The notes: a model not told the origin generated them from the letters alone. Positions 1 through 13,400 are shown, numbered from the stretch's first letter. The stretch: DNA of 64,000 nt from Verrucosispora sp. WMMD573 (GCF_027497175.1 NZ_CP114901.1:5208001-5272000), one strand, 5' to 3'. A program made the numbers and translations.

Positions 1-281
1 GCCTGGCGCAGCATGGTGTCCAACTGGTCGCGCTCGAACGCCTTTGGACGGCAGATCAGAATCGCCAGGAGTCGCGCCGCGGTGTCACCCGTCTGCCACA
101 GCTGCCACGCGAGATCCTGCTGGGTCTTCAGCCGCTTCGCGAGGGCGCGCAGCCTGCTGAGGTTCACACCGTGGTCGTCACCGTGCCTCTCGTTGACCTC
201 GCGCGTCCTCGGGTCCGCCAGCTCGGCCAACTCAGCCATCACCTGCGTTACTGTCGTCCCGGTCAGCGGCGTTCCGGCCAT
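1..281 (-). CDS. DNA alkylation repair protein, N-terminal part
   Basis: Only the first 93 residues are in the window; the gene runs off the left edge. The reading starts MAGTPLTGTTVTQVMAELAE and includes RHGDDHGVNLSRLRALAKRL and LICRPKAFERDQLDTMLR. These resemble the AlkD-like HEAT-repeat family that excises or handles alkylated bases. The ATG at 281 has a strong AGGGGG ribosome site just upstream. The HTH gene at 375-641 is also leftward and lies 93 bases upstream. The family call rests on recognition of the conserved N-terminal segment; the rest of the domain is not visible. Confidence 0.7.
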   Translation of the reverse strand, partial: MAGTPLTGTTVTQVMAELAELADPRTREVNERHGDDHGVNLSRLRALAKRLKTQQDLAWQLWQTGDTAARLLAILICRPKAFERDQLDTMLRQ

Positions 282-374
282 CTCTGCCCCCTGCTCGTCA
301 CCCACCGAGGCAGCGTACGACGAGGCGCACCGTGGGCCGGACATTCGACGAGCGCACGGCGTCCGACAGCGACC

Positions 375-641
375 CTAGGACGCCTGGCGGATGGGCATGT
401 CGGCCCGCCAGACCTCGGCCAGGTCGCCGAGGGGTACGCCCAGGGCCTGACTGAGGCAGACCACCGTGCCGAACGCCGGCGCGGGGAGGCGACCCGCCTC
501 GATCTTGCGCAGCGTCTCCGGAGAGATGCCGGCCGCCAGGGCCACGTCGACGAGGCTACGGCCGGCCCGGGCGGCCCGAAGGGCGGCTCCGAGACGCTGG
601 CCCGCGGCGATCTGTTCGGCGGTGAGCGGTTGGCGAACCAT
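375..641 (-). CDS. XRE-family helix-turn-helix regulator
   Basis: A protein of 88 residues, starting MVRQPLTAEQIAAGQRLGAA. A Cro/C1-type helix-turn-helix spans roughly residues 13-68, with VDVALAAGISPETLRKIEAG as the two recognition helices. I chose the ATG at 641 rather than the longer reading from 674 because family members begin at MVRQPL and the extra residues look non-conserved. It is divergent from the methionine aminopeptidase gene at 719, with only 77 bases between the starts. A shared promoter region and control of its neighbour are plausible, but this is inference. No effector domain is present. Confidence 0.8.
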   Translation of the reverse strand: MVRQPLTAEQIAAGQRLGAALRAARAGRSLVDVALAAGISPETLRKIEAGRLPAPAFGTVVCLSQALGVPLGDLAEVWRADMPIRQAS

Positions 642-718
642 GCCAGCAGGATATCCCCTCCCGCGCAGCACCATCGTGACGTGGTATAAAAATACCGCGG
701 GGGATGAGGGAGGCTTTC

Positions 719-1537
719 ATGATCGAGCTCAAGTCGGCCGAGGAGATCGAGCGGATGGCGGTGACCGGCCAGTTCGTCGGCGAGCTGCTCGCCGAACTGA
801 GCGGGGTCGCCGCGGTCGGCGTCAACCTGATGGACCTCGAGCACTACGCTCGTCGCCGCATCGACGAACGCGGCGCGCAGTCCTGCTACTGGGATTACGC
901 CCCCTCGTTCGGCCGCGGTCCGTTCCGCAACGTGCTGTGCCTGTCGGTAAACGACGCGGTGCTGCACGGTCTCCCCCACGACTACGTCCTGCGCGACGGC
1001 GATCTGCTCAGCATCGACATGGCGGTCGGCATCGACGGCTGGGTCGCCGACTCCGCGCTCTCGGTCGTCGTCGGCACCCCCGACCCGGCCGACCTGAGGC
1101 TGATCGAGGCCACCGAGGTCGCACTGGAAGCCGCCATCAAGACCGCCCAGCCCGGCGGCCGCCTGGGAGACGTCTCCGCCGCGATCGGCGAGGTCGCCCA
1201 AACCTACGGTTACCGGGTCAACGCCGAGTTCGGCGGCCACGGCATCGGCCGCACCATGCACGAGGCCCCGCACGTGGCCAACAGCGGCCGTCCCCGTCGC
1301 GGCCTGAAACTCGAACCCGGCCTCACCATCGCCATCGAACCCTGGCTCTGCCACTCCACCGACAAGATCAGGTACGACAAGGACGGCTGGACCATCCGGT
1401 CGGCGGACGGTTCCCGCACCGCCCACTCCGAGCACACGGTCGCAATAACGGATTCCGGCCCCCGGGTCCTGACCCGCCGCCCCACCCGCGGCACCGCCTC
1501 CGCCGACCGCCCCGTGAGGTCCGCCACCCACTTGTGA
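719..1537 (+). CDS. map: Type I methionine aminopeptidase
   Basis: Removes the initiator methionine from nascent proteins in the cytoplasm, using two metal ions. The 272-residue pita-bread fold is complete. Expected metal ligands are visible: Asp in SIDMAVG, Asp in VADSALS, His in GGHGIGRTMHE, Glu in IAIEPW and Glu in SEHTVAI. The catalytic His of YARRRIDERGAQSCYWDY-type N-terminal region is less certain. The ATG at 719 has GGGAGG seven bases upstream, so it is preferred to the in-frame start at 704. The C-terminus has a short basic extension after the last ligand. A small XRE regulator is divergent from it. It is probably one of several map copies, as usual in actinomycetes. Confidence 0.9.
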   Translation: MIELKSAEEIERMAVTGQFVGELLAELSGVAAVGVNLMDLEHYARRRIDERGAQSCYWDYAPSFGRGPFRNVLCLSVNDAVLHGLPHDYVLRDGDLLSIDMAVGIDGWVADSALSVVVGTPDPADLRLIEATEVALEAAIKTAQPGGRLGDVSAAIGEVAQTYGYRVNAEFGGHGIGRTMHEAPHVANSGRPRRGLKLEPGLTIAIEPWLCHSTDKIRYDKDGWTIRSADGSRTAHSEHTVAITDSGPRVLTRRPTRGTASADRPVRSATHL

Positions 1538-1555
1538 CCCGGAGCGATCTCCGGG
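1538..1555 (+). terminator. Hairpin after map
   Basis: A perfect 7-bp stem, CCCGGAG / CTCCGGG, with a CGAT loop begins directly after the map stop codon. There is no T-run, which is common for actinobacterial terminators. It lies between map and the convergent VOC gene. Confidence 0.5.
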
Positions 1556-1590
1556 CGGTCGACGGGCTGCCGTGTCGCAGGCCAGGCGAG

Positions 1591-1947
1591 CTATCGGGGG
1601 GTCAGGACACCGAACTCGTTGCCGTCCGGGTCGGCCAGGACGACGTGCCCTTCCTCCGGGCGTTGTCCGACGTCGACGTGGCCGGCGCCGAGGGCGAGTG
1701 CCCTGGCCACCGTCTGCTGCTGGTCAGCGAGGCTGGCGCTGGTGAGATGCAGGTGCACCCGGTTCTTCCCCACCCGCCTTGCGCGGCTCTCCGCGAACCG
1801 GAGGCCGAGCTGTGTGTCCGTGCCGGGGAGAAACGTACCGCCGCCGGCATCGTGAACGACCTCCCGGCCGAGCAGGCCGGCCCAGAACTGCGCCAGCCGC
1901 AGCGGCCCGCTCGCGTCGAAACACACCGCGACAAGCTGACCCGTCAT
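1591..1947 (-). CDS. VOC/glyoxalase-like domain protein
   Basis: A 118-residue single-domain protein starting MTGQLVAVCFDASGPLRLAQ. It has the two beta-alpha-beta halves of the vicinal oxygen chelate fold and ends with the typical VVLADPDGNEFGVLTPR. The first half contains FWAGLLGREV and the second a HLHLTSASL strand. Proteins of this subgroup (Glyoxalase_6 type) are often annotated as bleomycin-resistance or glyoxalase-like, but the substrate cannot be told from sequence. The ATG at 1947 is chosen over 1995 because the family starts there. It is convergent with map and followed upstream by the Cip1-like gene on the same strand. Confidence 0.75.
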   Translation of the reverse strand: MTGQLVAVCFDASGPLRLAQFWAGLLGREVVHDAGGGTFLPGTDTQLGLRFAESRARRVGKNRVHLHLTSASLADQQQTVARALALGAGHVDVGQRPEEGHVVLADPDGNEFGVLTPR

Positions 1948-2086
1948 CGCATTCCCCAATCGCCGGCTGACCACAGTCGGCAGCACGCCATCCATCGGGT
2001 GGACCGTAGGGAGATTCGTCGCCGCGCGCCGCCCAATATCGCGACGCCCGCGCGGGCTCCGAGCGGCGTGTCGGCCGCCGTGGGGG

Positions 2087-2860
2087 TCAGCAGCCGAGGC
2101 GCCTGGTGGACAGCGCGATGTCGTCGATCCAGAGGTCGAACTCGCCAGGCGTGGTGCCGCCCTGGTAGAGCTGCCAACCGATCTTCACGGTGTTCACCGT
2201 CGGCAGGACGAACGGCACGTCGTTGCCGCCGTGTTCGGTGGTGGAGGCGGTCAGCTCCGGGTTCGCCACCCCGTCGATCCACACCGCGACCCGGTTGTCC
2301 GCCGGGTCGAGCTGCCATTCGAAGCACTGCCAGGTGTCCTCGACGACCGGGGCGGACTCGCGCCAGTTGGTCCAGTCGCCGGTCGGCCCGCCGTCGGCGC
2401 CGACCCCCCAGAAGATTCCGGGGACCGTGGGTGCGTACTGCCCGCCGACCGGACGGACGATCTCCGAACTACCGGTGCCGGTCGCCTCGACCAGAGTGAA
2501 GTGCGCCCAGTCCGGCCCGGTGGGGAAGGCGTCGACGCGCAGCCGCATCCGACCGTAGAAACGGTTGCCCGGCGCGGCGAAATCGTCGACGCGCAGGAAG
2601 GCACGTCCGTTGTCGACGGTGTGGACGTGCAACACCTGGTTGCCCCGGCCGGCACGTTCCACGGTGAGCGTGCCGTTGCGCGTGTCGATGCCCCAGTCCA
2701 GGGTGCTGGCGCCACCGCGCGGAAGGCGCTCGAAGTCCTCGCAGAAGAGCATGTGCCGGGTGCAGGAGCCTCGGTGGGAGGCATCCGCGGCGTCGGACGG
2801 GACAGTGCCGACGGTGACGCCGGCCATCAGGGCGGTCAACGTGGCAAGGAGGCTGCGCAT
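2087..2860 (-). CDS. Secreted Cip1-like carbohydrate-active protein
   Basis: A 257-residue exported protein. Residues 1 to about 26 form a signal peptide (MRSLLATLTALMAGVTVGTV). The rest is beta-rich with two likely disulfides near CTRHMLFCEDFE, WQCFEWQLDP and the C-terminal Cys. The pattern FCEDFERLP, YGRMRLRVDAFP, HFTLVEA and the final FDLWIDDIALS resembles Cip1, a fungal cellulase-induced protein with a lyase-like jelly-roll fold, and its actinobacterial homologues. The exact activity is unknown. The start ATG has GGAGGGAAC upstream. A near-perfect CebR-type operator sits 49 bases upstream, which supports a role in cellulose or plant-polymer use. Confidence 0.7.
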   Translation of the reverse strand: MRSLLATLTALMAGVTVGTVPSDAADASHRGSCTRHMLFCEDFERLPRGGASTLDWGIDTRNGTLTVERAGRGNQVLHVHTVDNGRAFLRVDDFAAPGNRFYGRMRLRVDAFPTGPDWAHFTLVEATGTGSSEIVRPVGGQYAPTVPGIFWGVGADGGPTGDWTNWRESAPVVEDTWQCFEWQLDPADNRVAVWIDGVANPELTASTTEHGGNDVPFVLPTVNTVKIGWQLYQGGTTPGEFDLWIDDIALSTRRLGC

Positions 2861-2908
2861 GTTCCCTCCAGGGAGATGTCTTCCACCAGGACAAAGTGGC
2901 GGCAAGCT

Positions 2909-2922
2909 TGGGAGCGTTCCCA
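2909..2922. promoter_or_regulatory. CebR-like operator
   Basis: TGGGAGCGTTCCCA matches the streptomycete CebR consensus TGGGAGCGCTCCCA at 13 of 14 positions. It lies 49 bases upstream of the Cip1-like start. CebR is the LacI-family repressor released by cello-oligosaccharides; no cebR gene is in the window. Confidence 0.75.
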
Positions 2923-3106
2923 TATATAGCAGATGTTGAATCTCCCTGTTGGCGTTGTCCTACCCCTCGGCGACGCGCATACTGAGCTGAACCTCGTCTT
3001 CTCGTTCGCCTCTGGGCCGCAACCGCGAACGGCACGACGGGGTTTCTCCATCAGTGCGGCGTTCGATGAAGCGCAGTTGTGGACGTGTTACAGAGGAGTA
3101 CCAGCC

Positions 3107-3895
3107 ATGAGACCGATCGTCCTGGTGCACGGCTTCTGGGTGACACCCCGCAGCTGGGAGCACTGGATCACCCACTACGAGAGCAAGGGCCACCAGGTGG
3201 TGGCTCCCGCGTACCCGGGGTTCGAGGTCGAGGTGGAGGCGCTCAACGCCGACCCGACCCCGATCGCACAGGTGACGGTTCCACAGATCATCGCCCACCT
3301 CGAAGAGGTCGTGCGGGGGCTGCCGGAGCCTCCGATCATCATCGGTCACTCCGCCGGCGGCGCCTTCACCCAGATCCTGCTCGACCATGGTCTCGGCGCG
3401 GCTGGAGTGGCGCTCAACTCGGCACCCACGGAGGGTGTACGCGTGGTCCCCCTGTCCCAGGTCAAGTCCACGTTCCCAGTGCTCAGAAACCCTGCCAACC
3501 GGCACAAGGCGGTCGGCCTGACCCTCGACCAGTGGAAGTACGCGTTCACCAACACGTTCGCCGACGAGGAGTCGCGGGCGCTCTACGAGCGCTACCACAT
3601 TCCCGCCCCCGGCGGCATCGTGTGGGGCGGCGTCCTGGCCAACTTCCAGCCCGGTCACCAGGACACCTGGGTCGACTACCAGAACGATGACCGCGCGCCG
3701 CTGCTGTTCGTGTCCGGCGGCGCCGACCACATCATGCCGCCCGCCGTGCAGAAATCGAACGCGGAGCACTACACCTCCGACACCGTCACCGAACGCCGCG
3801 AGTACCCGGGCTACGCCCACCTGCTGCCGGCCCAGCAGGGATGGGAGCGGATCGCGGACGAGGTGCTCGACTGGGCCGTACGGCACGCGGCGTGA
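3107..3895 (+). CDS. Alpha/beta hydrolase
   Basis: A 262-residue cytoplasmic alpha/beta hydrolase. The nucleophile elbow GHSAGG places the catalytic Ser at about residue 82. The acid is likely the Asp of SGGADHIMPP and the base the His of YAHLLPAQQGWE. VHGFW near the start forms the oxyanion loop. The ATG at 3107 is selected because MRPIVLVHGF begins the fold and a GAGGAG site lies about 9 bases upstream; upstream in-frame codons have no support. The stop overlaps the GTG of the metallo-hydrolase as GTGA, so the two are translationally coupled. The substrate is unknown. Confidence 0.8.
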   Translation: MRPIVLVHGFWVTPRSWEHWITHYESKGHQVVAPAYPGFEVEVEALNADPTPIAQVTVPQIIAHLEEVVRGLPEPPIIIGHSAGGAFTQILLDHGLGAAGVALNSAPTEGVRVVPLSQVKSTFPVLRNPANRHKAVGLTLDQWKYAFTNTFADEESRALYERYHIPAPGGIVWGGVLANFQPGHQDTWVDYQNDDRAPLLFVSGGADHIMPPAVQKSNAEHYTSDTVTERREYPGYAHLLPAQQGWERIADEVLDWAVRHAA

Positions 3896-4683
3896 CCGAC
3901 GTACGGATCACGCACGTCGGCGGCCCGACCGTGCTGATCGAGGTCGACGGTTGGCAGTTGCTCACCGACCCGACCTTCGACGCGCCCGGTCGTACCTACC
4001 GGTTCGGCTGGGGTACCGCCTCGCGTAAGCTCACCGGCCCGGCGTTGGCCGCCGAGTCGCTCGGCGACCTCGACGCGGTGCTGCTGACCCACGACCACCA
4101 CGCCGACAACCTCGACGACACCGGCCGGGTCCTGTCACGGGCGGCGGGCCGGGTCGTCACCACCGTGGCCGGCGGCCGGCGACTCGGTGCCGCCGCCACC
4201 GGCCTGGCACCGTGGCAGCACACCACGCTGACCGCGCCCGGCCGCCCGACCATCGAGGTCATCGCGACTCCGTGCCGGCACGGCCCGCCGCTGAGCCGGC
4301 CCGTCGTCGGCGAGGTGACCGGGTTCGTGCTGCGTTGGCCCGGCCAGCGGCACGGTCCCCTCTGGATCACCGGCGACACCGTGCTCTACGACGGAGTCCG
4401 TCAGGTCGCCGACCGGTTCGCCATCGGCACCGTGGTGCTGCACCTCGGGGCGGTGCGGTTCGGCCTCACCGGGCCGCTGCGCTACACGATGACCGCCGCC
4501 GAGGGCGCCGAACTGTGCGGGCTGCTCAAGGCCCACACGGTGCTGCCCGTGCACTACGAGGGCTGGGGGCACTTCCGCGAGGGCCGACCGGCAATCGAGG
4601 CCGCCTTCGCCGCCGCGCCGTCCCCGGTCCGGGAGAGCCTGCACTGGCTCACCCCCGGCACGGCCACCACCGTCACGATTTGA
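3892..4683 (+). CDS. MBL-fold metallo-hydrolase
   Basis: A 263-residue UlaG-like member of the metallo-beta-lactamase fold. The metal motif at residues 66-73 reads THDHHADN, a variant of HxHxDH seen in proteins of this group. Further ligands are likely the His of TPCRHGPPLS, the Asp of WITGDTVLY and the His of VLPVHYEGW. The gene starts with GTG that overlaps the stop of the upstream hydrolase by four bases. No signal peptide is seen. UlaG-like enzymes act on lactones or phosphodiesters; the substrate here is not known. Confidence 0.8.
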   Translation: MTDVRITHVGGPTVLIEVDGWQLLTDPTFDAPGRTYRFGWGTASRKLTGPALAAESLGDLDAVLLTHDHHADNLDDTGRVLSRAAGRVVTTVAGGRRLGAAATGLAPWQHTTLTAPGRPTIEVIATPCRHGPPLSRPVVGEVTGFVLRWPGQRHGPLWITGDTVLYDGVRQVADRFAIGTVVLHLGAVRFGLTGPLRYTMTAAEGAELCGLLKAHTVLPVHYEGWGHFREGRPAIEAAFAAAPSPVRESLHWLTPGTATTVTI

Positions 4684-4798
4684 CCGAGCGAAACAACAAG
4701 AGTCCAGAGCGCCAGGTCACCACGACGCAGTCAAGTCACCGCGATCTGCCGCTGCACACCAGTACCCCGGCCGCCCGGCGATCAGGAAGACCATCATC

Positions 4799-5446
4799 AT
4801 GAACAGCCCCGCCCAGCGGACGACCGCCGAGACGCCGACCGCGAAACAGCGACGCGTGTGGAACAGGTCCGCACCCAGCTACGACAAGCAGATCGCGTTC
4901 TTCGAGCGGGTCCAGTTCGCTGGTGGCCGCGAATGGCTGGGGGTCCGCGCGCGTGGTCGGGTGTTGGAGGTCGCCATCGGCACCGGTCGGAACCTGCCGT
5001 ACTACCCCGCCGACGTGACCGTGGTGGGCGTCGAACTGAGCCGGGCGATGCTGGACATCGCGCGGCGACGCGCCGCAGACCTCGGCCGCGCGGTCGACCT
5101 GCGCGAGGGCGACGCGGAGGCGTTACCTTTCACCGCCGCGTCGTTCGACACCGTGGTCTGCGCGCTCTCACTCTGCAGCATCCCGCACCCGGCGCAAGCG
5201 ATCGACGAGATGAAGCGCGTCCTCGTGCCCGGCGGCCGGCTGCTCCTGCTGGACCACATCGGTAGCACGTGGCCACCGGTTCACGCCGCGCAGTGGCTCC
5301 TTGAACGGCTGACGGTTCGTTCGGCCGGCGAGCACCTCACCCGCCGTCAGTTGCCACTGGTGCGGGCTACGGGGTTCACGATCGTCGAGGCCGAGCGGTT
5401 GAAGGCCGGCACCGTCGAGCGCGTGCACGCGGTCAAGCCCGACTGA
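4799..5446 (+). CDS. Class I SAM-dependent methyltransferase
   Basis: A 215-residue protein with a Rossmann methyltransferase fold. Motif I, VLEVAIGTGRNLPYYP, is at residues 55-70; the acidic loop VVGVELSRAML and post-I segment EGDAEALPFTAASFDTVVCA follow. It resembles the UbiE/phosphatidylethanolamine methyltransferase-like group that starts with a YDKQIAFFER segment. The ATG at 4799 has AGGAAG upstream. It stands 115 bases after the MBL gene, so it may have its own promoter. The acceptor substrate cannot be inferred. Confidence 0.8.
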   Translation: MNSPAQRTTAETPTAKQRRVWNRSAPSYDKQIAFFERVQFAGGREWLGVRARGRVLEVAIGTGRNLPYYPADVTVVGVELSRAMLDIARRRAADLGRAVDLREGDAEALPFTAASFDTVVCALSLCSIPHPAQAIDEMKRVLVPGGRLLLLDHIGSTWPPVHAAQWLLERLTVRSAGEHLTRRQLPLVRATGFTIVEAERLKAGTVERVHAVKPD

Positions 5447-5721
5447 GCAGCCGACGTCGCCCGGGAACCGAGCATCGCTCGCCTTAATATGAGTTAACTG
5501 GTATAGATCCATCTCAATTGATTCCGGTTAGGTTGGCGGTGGCCCACCTGATCCGGCTGGCGTTCCTCCGAGGCGCCCGGCAGCGGCGCCGGCCAGGTCA
5601 ACGGGCTGCGACACCCGCAGCACCGTCGCCCAAACCCCGAGGGCGGAGCGCGGCGGGACGACCCCCGCCCCGATCGCGGCGCACCCCCGATCCGCGCCGC
5701 CGTTTCCACAGGAGGCAATAG

Positions 5722-8665
<2,944 letters not shown>

Positions 8666-8669
<4 letters not shown>

Positions 8670-9973
8670 GGCTCCAGGCGTACCGGCAGGTGGTCGTAGC
8701 CACGCAGCACCCGGGTCGGCCGGCGTCGCGGTACGCCGTCCAGCGCCAGGTCGGGGTACCGCTCGAACAGGCTGCGCAGTCCGATCTCACCTTCGAGTCG
8801 GGCCAGGTTGGCGCCGAGACAGTAGTGCGCCCCGCTGGAGAAGGCGAGATGGTCACGCGCGTTGCCCCGGGTCACGTCGAAGCGGTCCGGATCGACGAAG
8901 ACAGCCGGGTCCCGGTTGGCACCGCCCAACATCGGCACCACGACCTCGCCCCGGCGTAGCCGCACCCCGGCCACCTCGGTGTCGGTCCGGCAGTACCGGG
9001 CGGTCGTTTGAACCGGGGAGTCATAGCGCAGGATCTCCTCCACCGCGTTCGGCCACCGGTGCGGCTCGACGCGCAGCAGGGCGAGTTGCTCGGGGTGGGC
9101 CAGCAGCAGCGCCGTGCCGGTGCCGAGGAGATTCACGGTCGTCTCGAAGCCCGCAGCCATCAGCAGGCCGGCGAGGGCGACCAGTTCGTCCTCGGTCAAC
9201 CGTTCACCGTCGCTGTCCTGAAGCACGAGTTGGCTCAGCAGGTCGTCGCCGGGGTCGGCGCGCAGGCGGGCGAAGTGTCCCCGCAGCCAGGTGTTGAGCT
9301 GCCGGATCCCCGCCTCGACGCGCCGGAACTGGCCGAGGGATAGCCCCAGATCCAGCGCCGGCGACATGGCGGAGCCCCAGCTCAGAAAGCTTTGCCGCAG
9401 TTGTGGCGGCACGCCGAGGATCTCCGCGATCATGGTGACCGGCAGCAGGCTGGCATAGTGCGCGACCAGGTCCACCGACCCGCGCCGCGGGGCCGCCCGA
9501 CCCAGCTCGTCGAGCAGGTCGGCACTGTGCCGCTCGACCTGGGACCGCAGACCCTCGATCGCCCGGGCGGTGAAAACCTTGACGACGAGGCGACGGTAGC
9601 GGGTGTGCTCCGGGGGGTCGGTGACGAGCATCGAGGGCGGATCGATCGGCCCGATCGGCATCCCCCGTTGGCTCAGCCGGCGCAGCGGCGCGAGTGTACG
9701 GGGTGCAGGAACCGTGGCGGGATGCACACTGAACGCGTCGCGGCGAAGCACCTCGGTGACCACGTCGTGCCGGGTGGCACTCCACATGTGGCGGCCACGT
9801 ACGAGGGCACCGGTCTGGCGGATCTGGCGATAGAACGGGTACGGGTTCTCGCGGATCACCGGGTCGAGAAAGAAGCGGGCCTGCGTGTCGCCCCGACGTG
9901 CGGCGGCGGCGATGCCGAGCCGTAGCAGGCCGTGTCGCGCCGTCCACCGCAGGAGGATTCCAGGCCCGGACAT
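8666..9973 (-). CDS. Cytochrome P450 of the natural-product cluster
   Basis: A 435-residue soluble bacterial P450. Diagnostic parts are present: the oxygen-binding I-helix AGFETTVN, the ExxR motif EEILRYDSP, the C-helix-facing DPPEHTRYRRLV and the haem loop FSSGAHYCLGANLAR with the axial Cys. It needs ferredoxin and reductase partners that are not encoded here. I chose the ATG at 9973 (MSGPGILLRW) because GGGAGCG precedes it; the frame stays open to 10081. The stop overlaps the glycosyltransferase start by four bases. It is divergent from the NRPS, and by position it should hydroxylate or desaturate the peptide core or acyl chain. That role is inference. Confidence 0.85.
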
Positions 9974-10453
9974 CACGCTCCCGCTGCCCGATGTGAAATG
10001 CCTGTCTCCGATCGCCAATCCGGTGCGTCCACCCGCCTCATCCCCTCGCCTGAAATCCGGCGGAACGACCCGCGCACGCAACGATCATCACGCCCGGGAC
10101 CGCGTCCGGCTGCTCGATTCGAGCCATACGGTAGAGCGAATGAGTCGCGGCTTCCGAAGGTTGACAGACATCAGAATGATGCCGTGAGACGGCGCCACCT
10201 CTCGGCTACGCTGCCCCGAAGTGATCAACGGGAGAGGCGGTGGCGCGACAGCCACGCCAGGAATCTTCGCCACACGCACGTCAGGAACCGCCGCCAAGAA
10301 CAGGCGGCTGGCCTCACCTGGCCTCCACCGCCGCGCGCTTCGCCCGTAGCGGCCAGTCTCGACCGCAGCGACACCATCCGCACTGTAGTCCCGGGCACGA
10401 TTGCGAATGCCATCGATCTACGGACGGTGCGGTAGCGAGCGAAAAGGTGACCA
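9974..10453. promoter_or_regulatory. Divergent promoter region of the NRPS cluster
   Basis: This 480-base gap separates the P450 and NRPS starts and holds no convincing gene. A TTGACA at 10161-10166 could be a -35 box for the rightward operon, but no good -10 follows at the right spacing. AAAGGTGA just before 10454 is the NRPS ribosome site. No clear palindromic operator was found. The G+C content is lower here than in the flanking genes. Confidence 0.5.
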
Positions 10454-13400
10454 ATGATCAATCCGGGCGCTACGCCGTTAACCACATACCAATCAGACAT
10501 CTGGGTCGCAAGTCGGTTGTCTCCGAAGAATCCACAGTTCAATGTGTGCGGATGGGAACAGTTCGTCGGTCCACTCGATCACGGGCTGCTGCTGCGCAGC
10601 CTGCGGCAGGCCATAGAGTCCAACGACGCGCTGCGATTACGCTTCGACGAAAAGGACGGACTGCCCTTCCAGTGGGTGGAGCCTGAGCAGGCAGCGGTCG
10701 AGGTCCACGATTTCAGCAGCGCCCCCGAACCGCACGAGGCGTGCCATTCGTGGATGGCACAGGCGTTCACCCAACCCTTCGAGCTGCACCGCACCCGGCT
10801 CTACCGGCTGGCCCTGCTACGGGAGAGCGAGTCCGTCGCCTACGCCTACCTCAACGCCCACCACCTGGTGGTCGACGGATGGGGCGCCCGGCTGCTGCTG
10901 CGGCAGGTCTGCGCCGGGTACGCGACGGCCGTCGCGGGAACGGCTGCGGTCGCGGACGCCCGCCCGTCCTACCTGGACCTGGCGCGGGACATGGCCGGCT
11001 ACGCCGGATCCGTCCAGCGCAAGCGGGACGTGGAACACTTCCGCGGCTGCCTCGACGGCATCACCCCGGCCCTGTTCGCCAGCCGGAGCACCGGCCGGCA
11101 CCGGACCGGCCGGCACAGCTTCCCCCTGGGGCCGGGGCTCATCGACCGAATCCGGGCCACCGGTCAGTCGCCGTTCACCATCGTCGCGGCGGCCCTCGCG
11201 GTCTACCTCGGCCGGGTCCATCGGACCGAGCAGGTCGTGCTCGGCGTGCCGATGCTCAACCGGAGCACGTACGCGCAGCGGCACACCGTCGGCCACTTCG
11301 CCAACGAACTGCCGGTGCCGGTCACGGTGTCCGGCACCCGTACGATGCCCGCACTGGCGGCCGAGCTGCAACAGACCCTGCGCTCGATGCGTGTCCATCA
11401 ACGCCTGTCGCGGGGCGAACTGCTGCGTGAGGTCATCCCACCCCACGGGCCCCGTCAGCTCTACGACGTGACCCTCTCCTGGCTGCGCTGGCCGCGTCCG
11501 GAGCCGATTCCCGGCATCACCCACCGGACGCTGGGCGCCAGTCGGGTACCCGAGCAGAATGCCTTGGCCGTGCTCGTCAACGAGTACGACGACGGCACGT
11601 CGACAGTCGACCTCGACTACTCCCGTGAGGTGTTCGACGAGGACTTCACCGCCGAGGCGTTGGGCCGGCACCTCGTCACCCTCATCGGCCACGCGCTCGA
11701 TCGGCCCGACGCGCCCCTGAACCGGATCCCGATGCTCACCGACGCCGAACTCGACCGGGTCGCCGGGGCGCACGGCGACTGGGACCCGGACCCTTCGATC
11801 GAGGCGACGCTGCACGGTCTGTTCGAGGAGCAGGCGGCCCGGACACCCGACCGGATCGCCGTGGTGGTGGAAGGTACTGGCGAGACGCTCAGCTACGCCG
11901 ACGTCGACGCGCGCGCCAACCAGGTGGCGCAGGCGTTGCGCGCCGACGGCGTCGGCCGCGACGACCGGGTGGCCATCCTGGCCGAGCGCGGAGCGTCGCT
12001 GATCGCCGCGATCCTCGGCACCCTGAAGGCGGGCGGGGCGTACGTTCCGATCGACCCGGACCATCCGCCCGCCCGGATCCGGTACCTGCTCGCCGACAGC
12101 GGCGCGAAGGTGCTGCTGACCTCCGTCGCGCAGCCGGCCTTTGCGCGCGGTGGCCCGGACGCCGCGCCGGGCCCGACCGTGCGCTGCCTCGACACGCTGG
12201 CGACCTACCCGAGCGTCCCGGTCGAACCGTCCGCCCGGCCCACCGACCTCGCCTACGTCATCTACACCTCGGGATCGACAGGCGATCCCAAGGGAGTGAT
12301 GATCGAACACCGTTCGGTGGTTAACCGACTGGCGTGGATGCAGCGCCGTTACCCCCTCGACGGCGAAGACGTGCTCGTGCAGAAGACGCCGACATCGTTC
12401 GACGTGTCGGTCTGGGAGCTGTTCTGGTGGGCGCTTGCGGGTGCTCGGCTCGTCCTGCCGCGCCCCGGGGCGCACCGGGATCCCCGCACGCTGTTGACCA
12501 CCGTGGCGCGGCACGGCGTGACGGTCATCCACTTCGTGCCGTCGATGTTCGGGCCCTTCCTCGACCTGCTGGCCGAGGCACCACACCTGCGCCGGCAGGC
12601 CGACCCGCTCCGGCTGGTCTTCGCAAGCGGTGAGGAACTGCCCGCCCGACGGGTCGACCAGTTCCACAGGTTGTTCCACCGACCGCCCGGCACCGACCCC
12701 GCCGCCGCCGGGCCCCGGCTGGTCAACCTGTACGGGCCGACCGAGGCGACGGTCGACGTCACGCATCACGAGTGCCACCCCGATCCGGGCGGGCCGACGC
12801 GACGGGTGCCGATCGGCCGTCCGATCGACAACGTCCGGCTCTACGTGCTCGGTCTGGACGACCAGCCGCAGCCGGTGGGCGTACCCGGTGAACTCTGCGT
12901 CGCCGGGATCGCCGTCGCCCGCGGCTACCTGGGACGCGCCGGAGCCGGCGCGACGGGGACCGACGGCGACCCGCACGCCGCCACGCGGTTCGTCACCGAC
13001 CCGGTGCGCGGCGAGGGCCGGATGTACCGCACGGGAGACCTCGCCCGGTGGCTCACCGACGGCAATCTCGAGTATCTCGGCCGTATCGACGGGCAGGTGA
13101 AGATCCGGGGCAACCGTGTCGAACCCGGCGAGGTCCAGCAGGTGCTCACCGGCTACCCGGGGATACGCGAGGCCGCAGTCGTCGCCCGTACCTCCGCCGG
13201 TCGGGACGTCCACCTGGTCGGCTACTACGTGGCGGAGGCGGACCTCGACCCGCTGCGGCTGCGCGGCCACCTGCTGCGCCACCTGCCGGACTTCATGGTG
13301 CCCGCCCTCTTCGGCCGGCTGGACCGGATGCCTCTCACCCCGAACGGCAAACTCGACATCGCGGCGTTGCCCGCACCTGTGGCACGGCCGCATCAGGAGC

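Noticed and set aside
466..2499. Long rightward frame spanning map, VOC and Cip1-like genes
   Set aside because: It crosses three well-supported genes and looks like reading noise.
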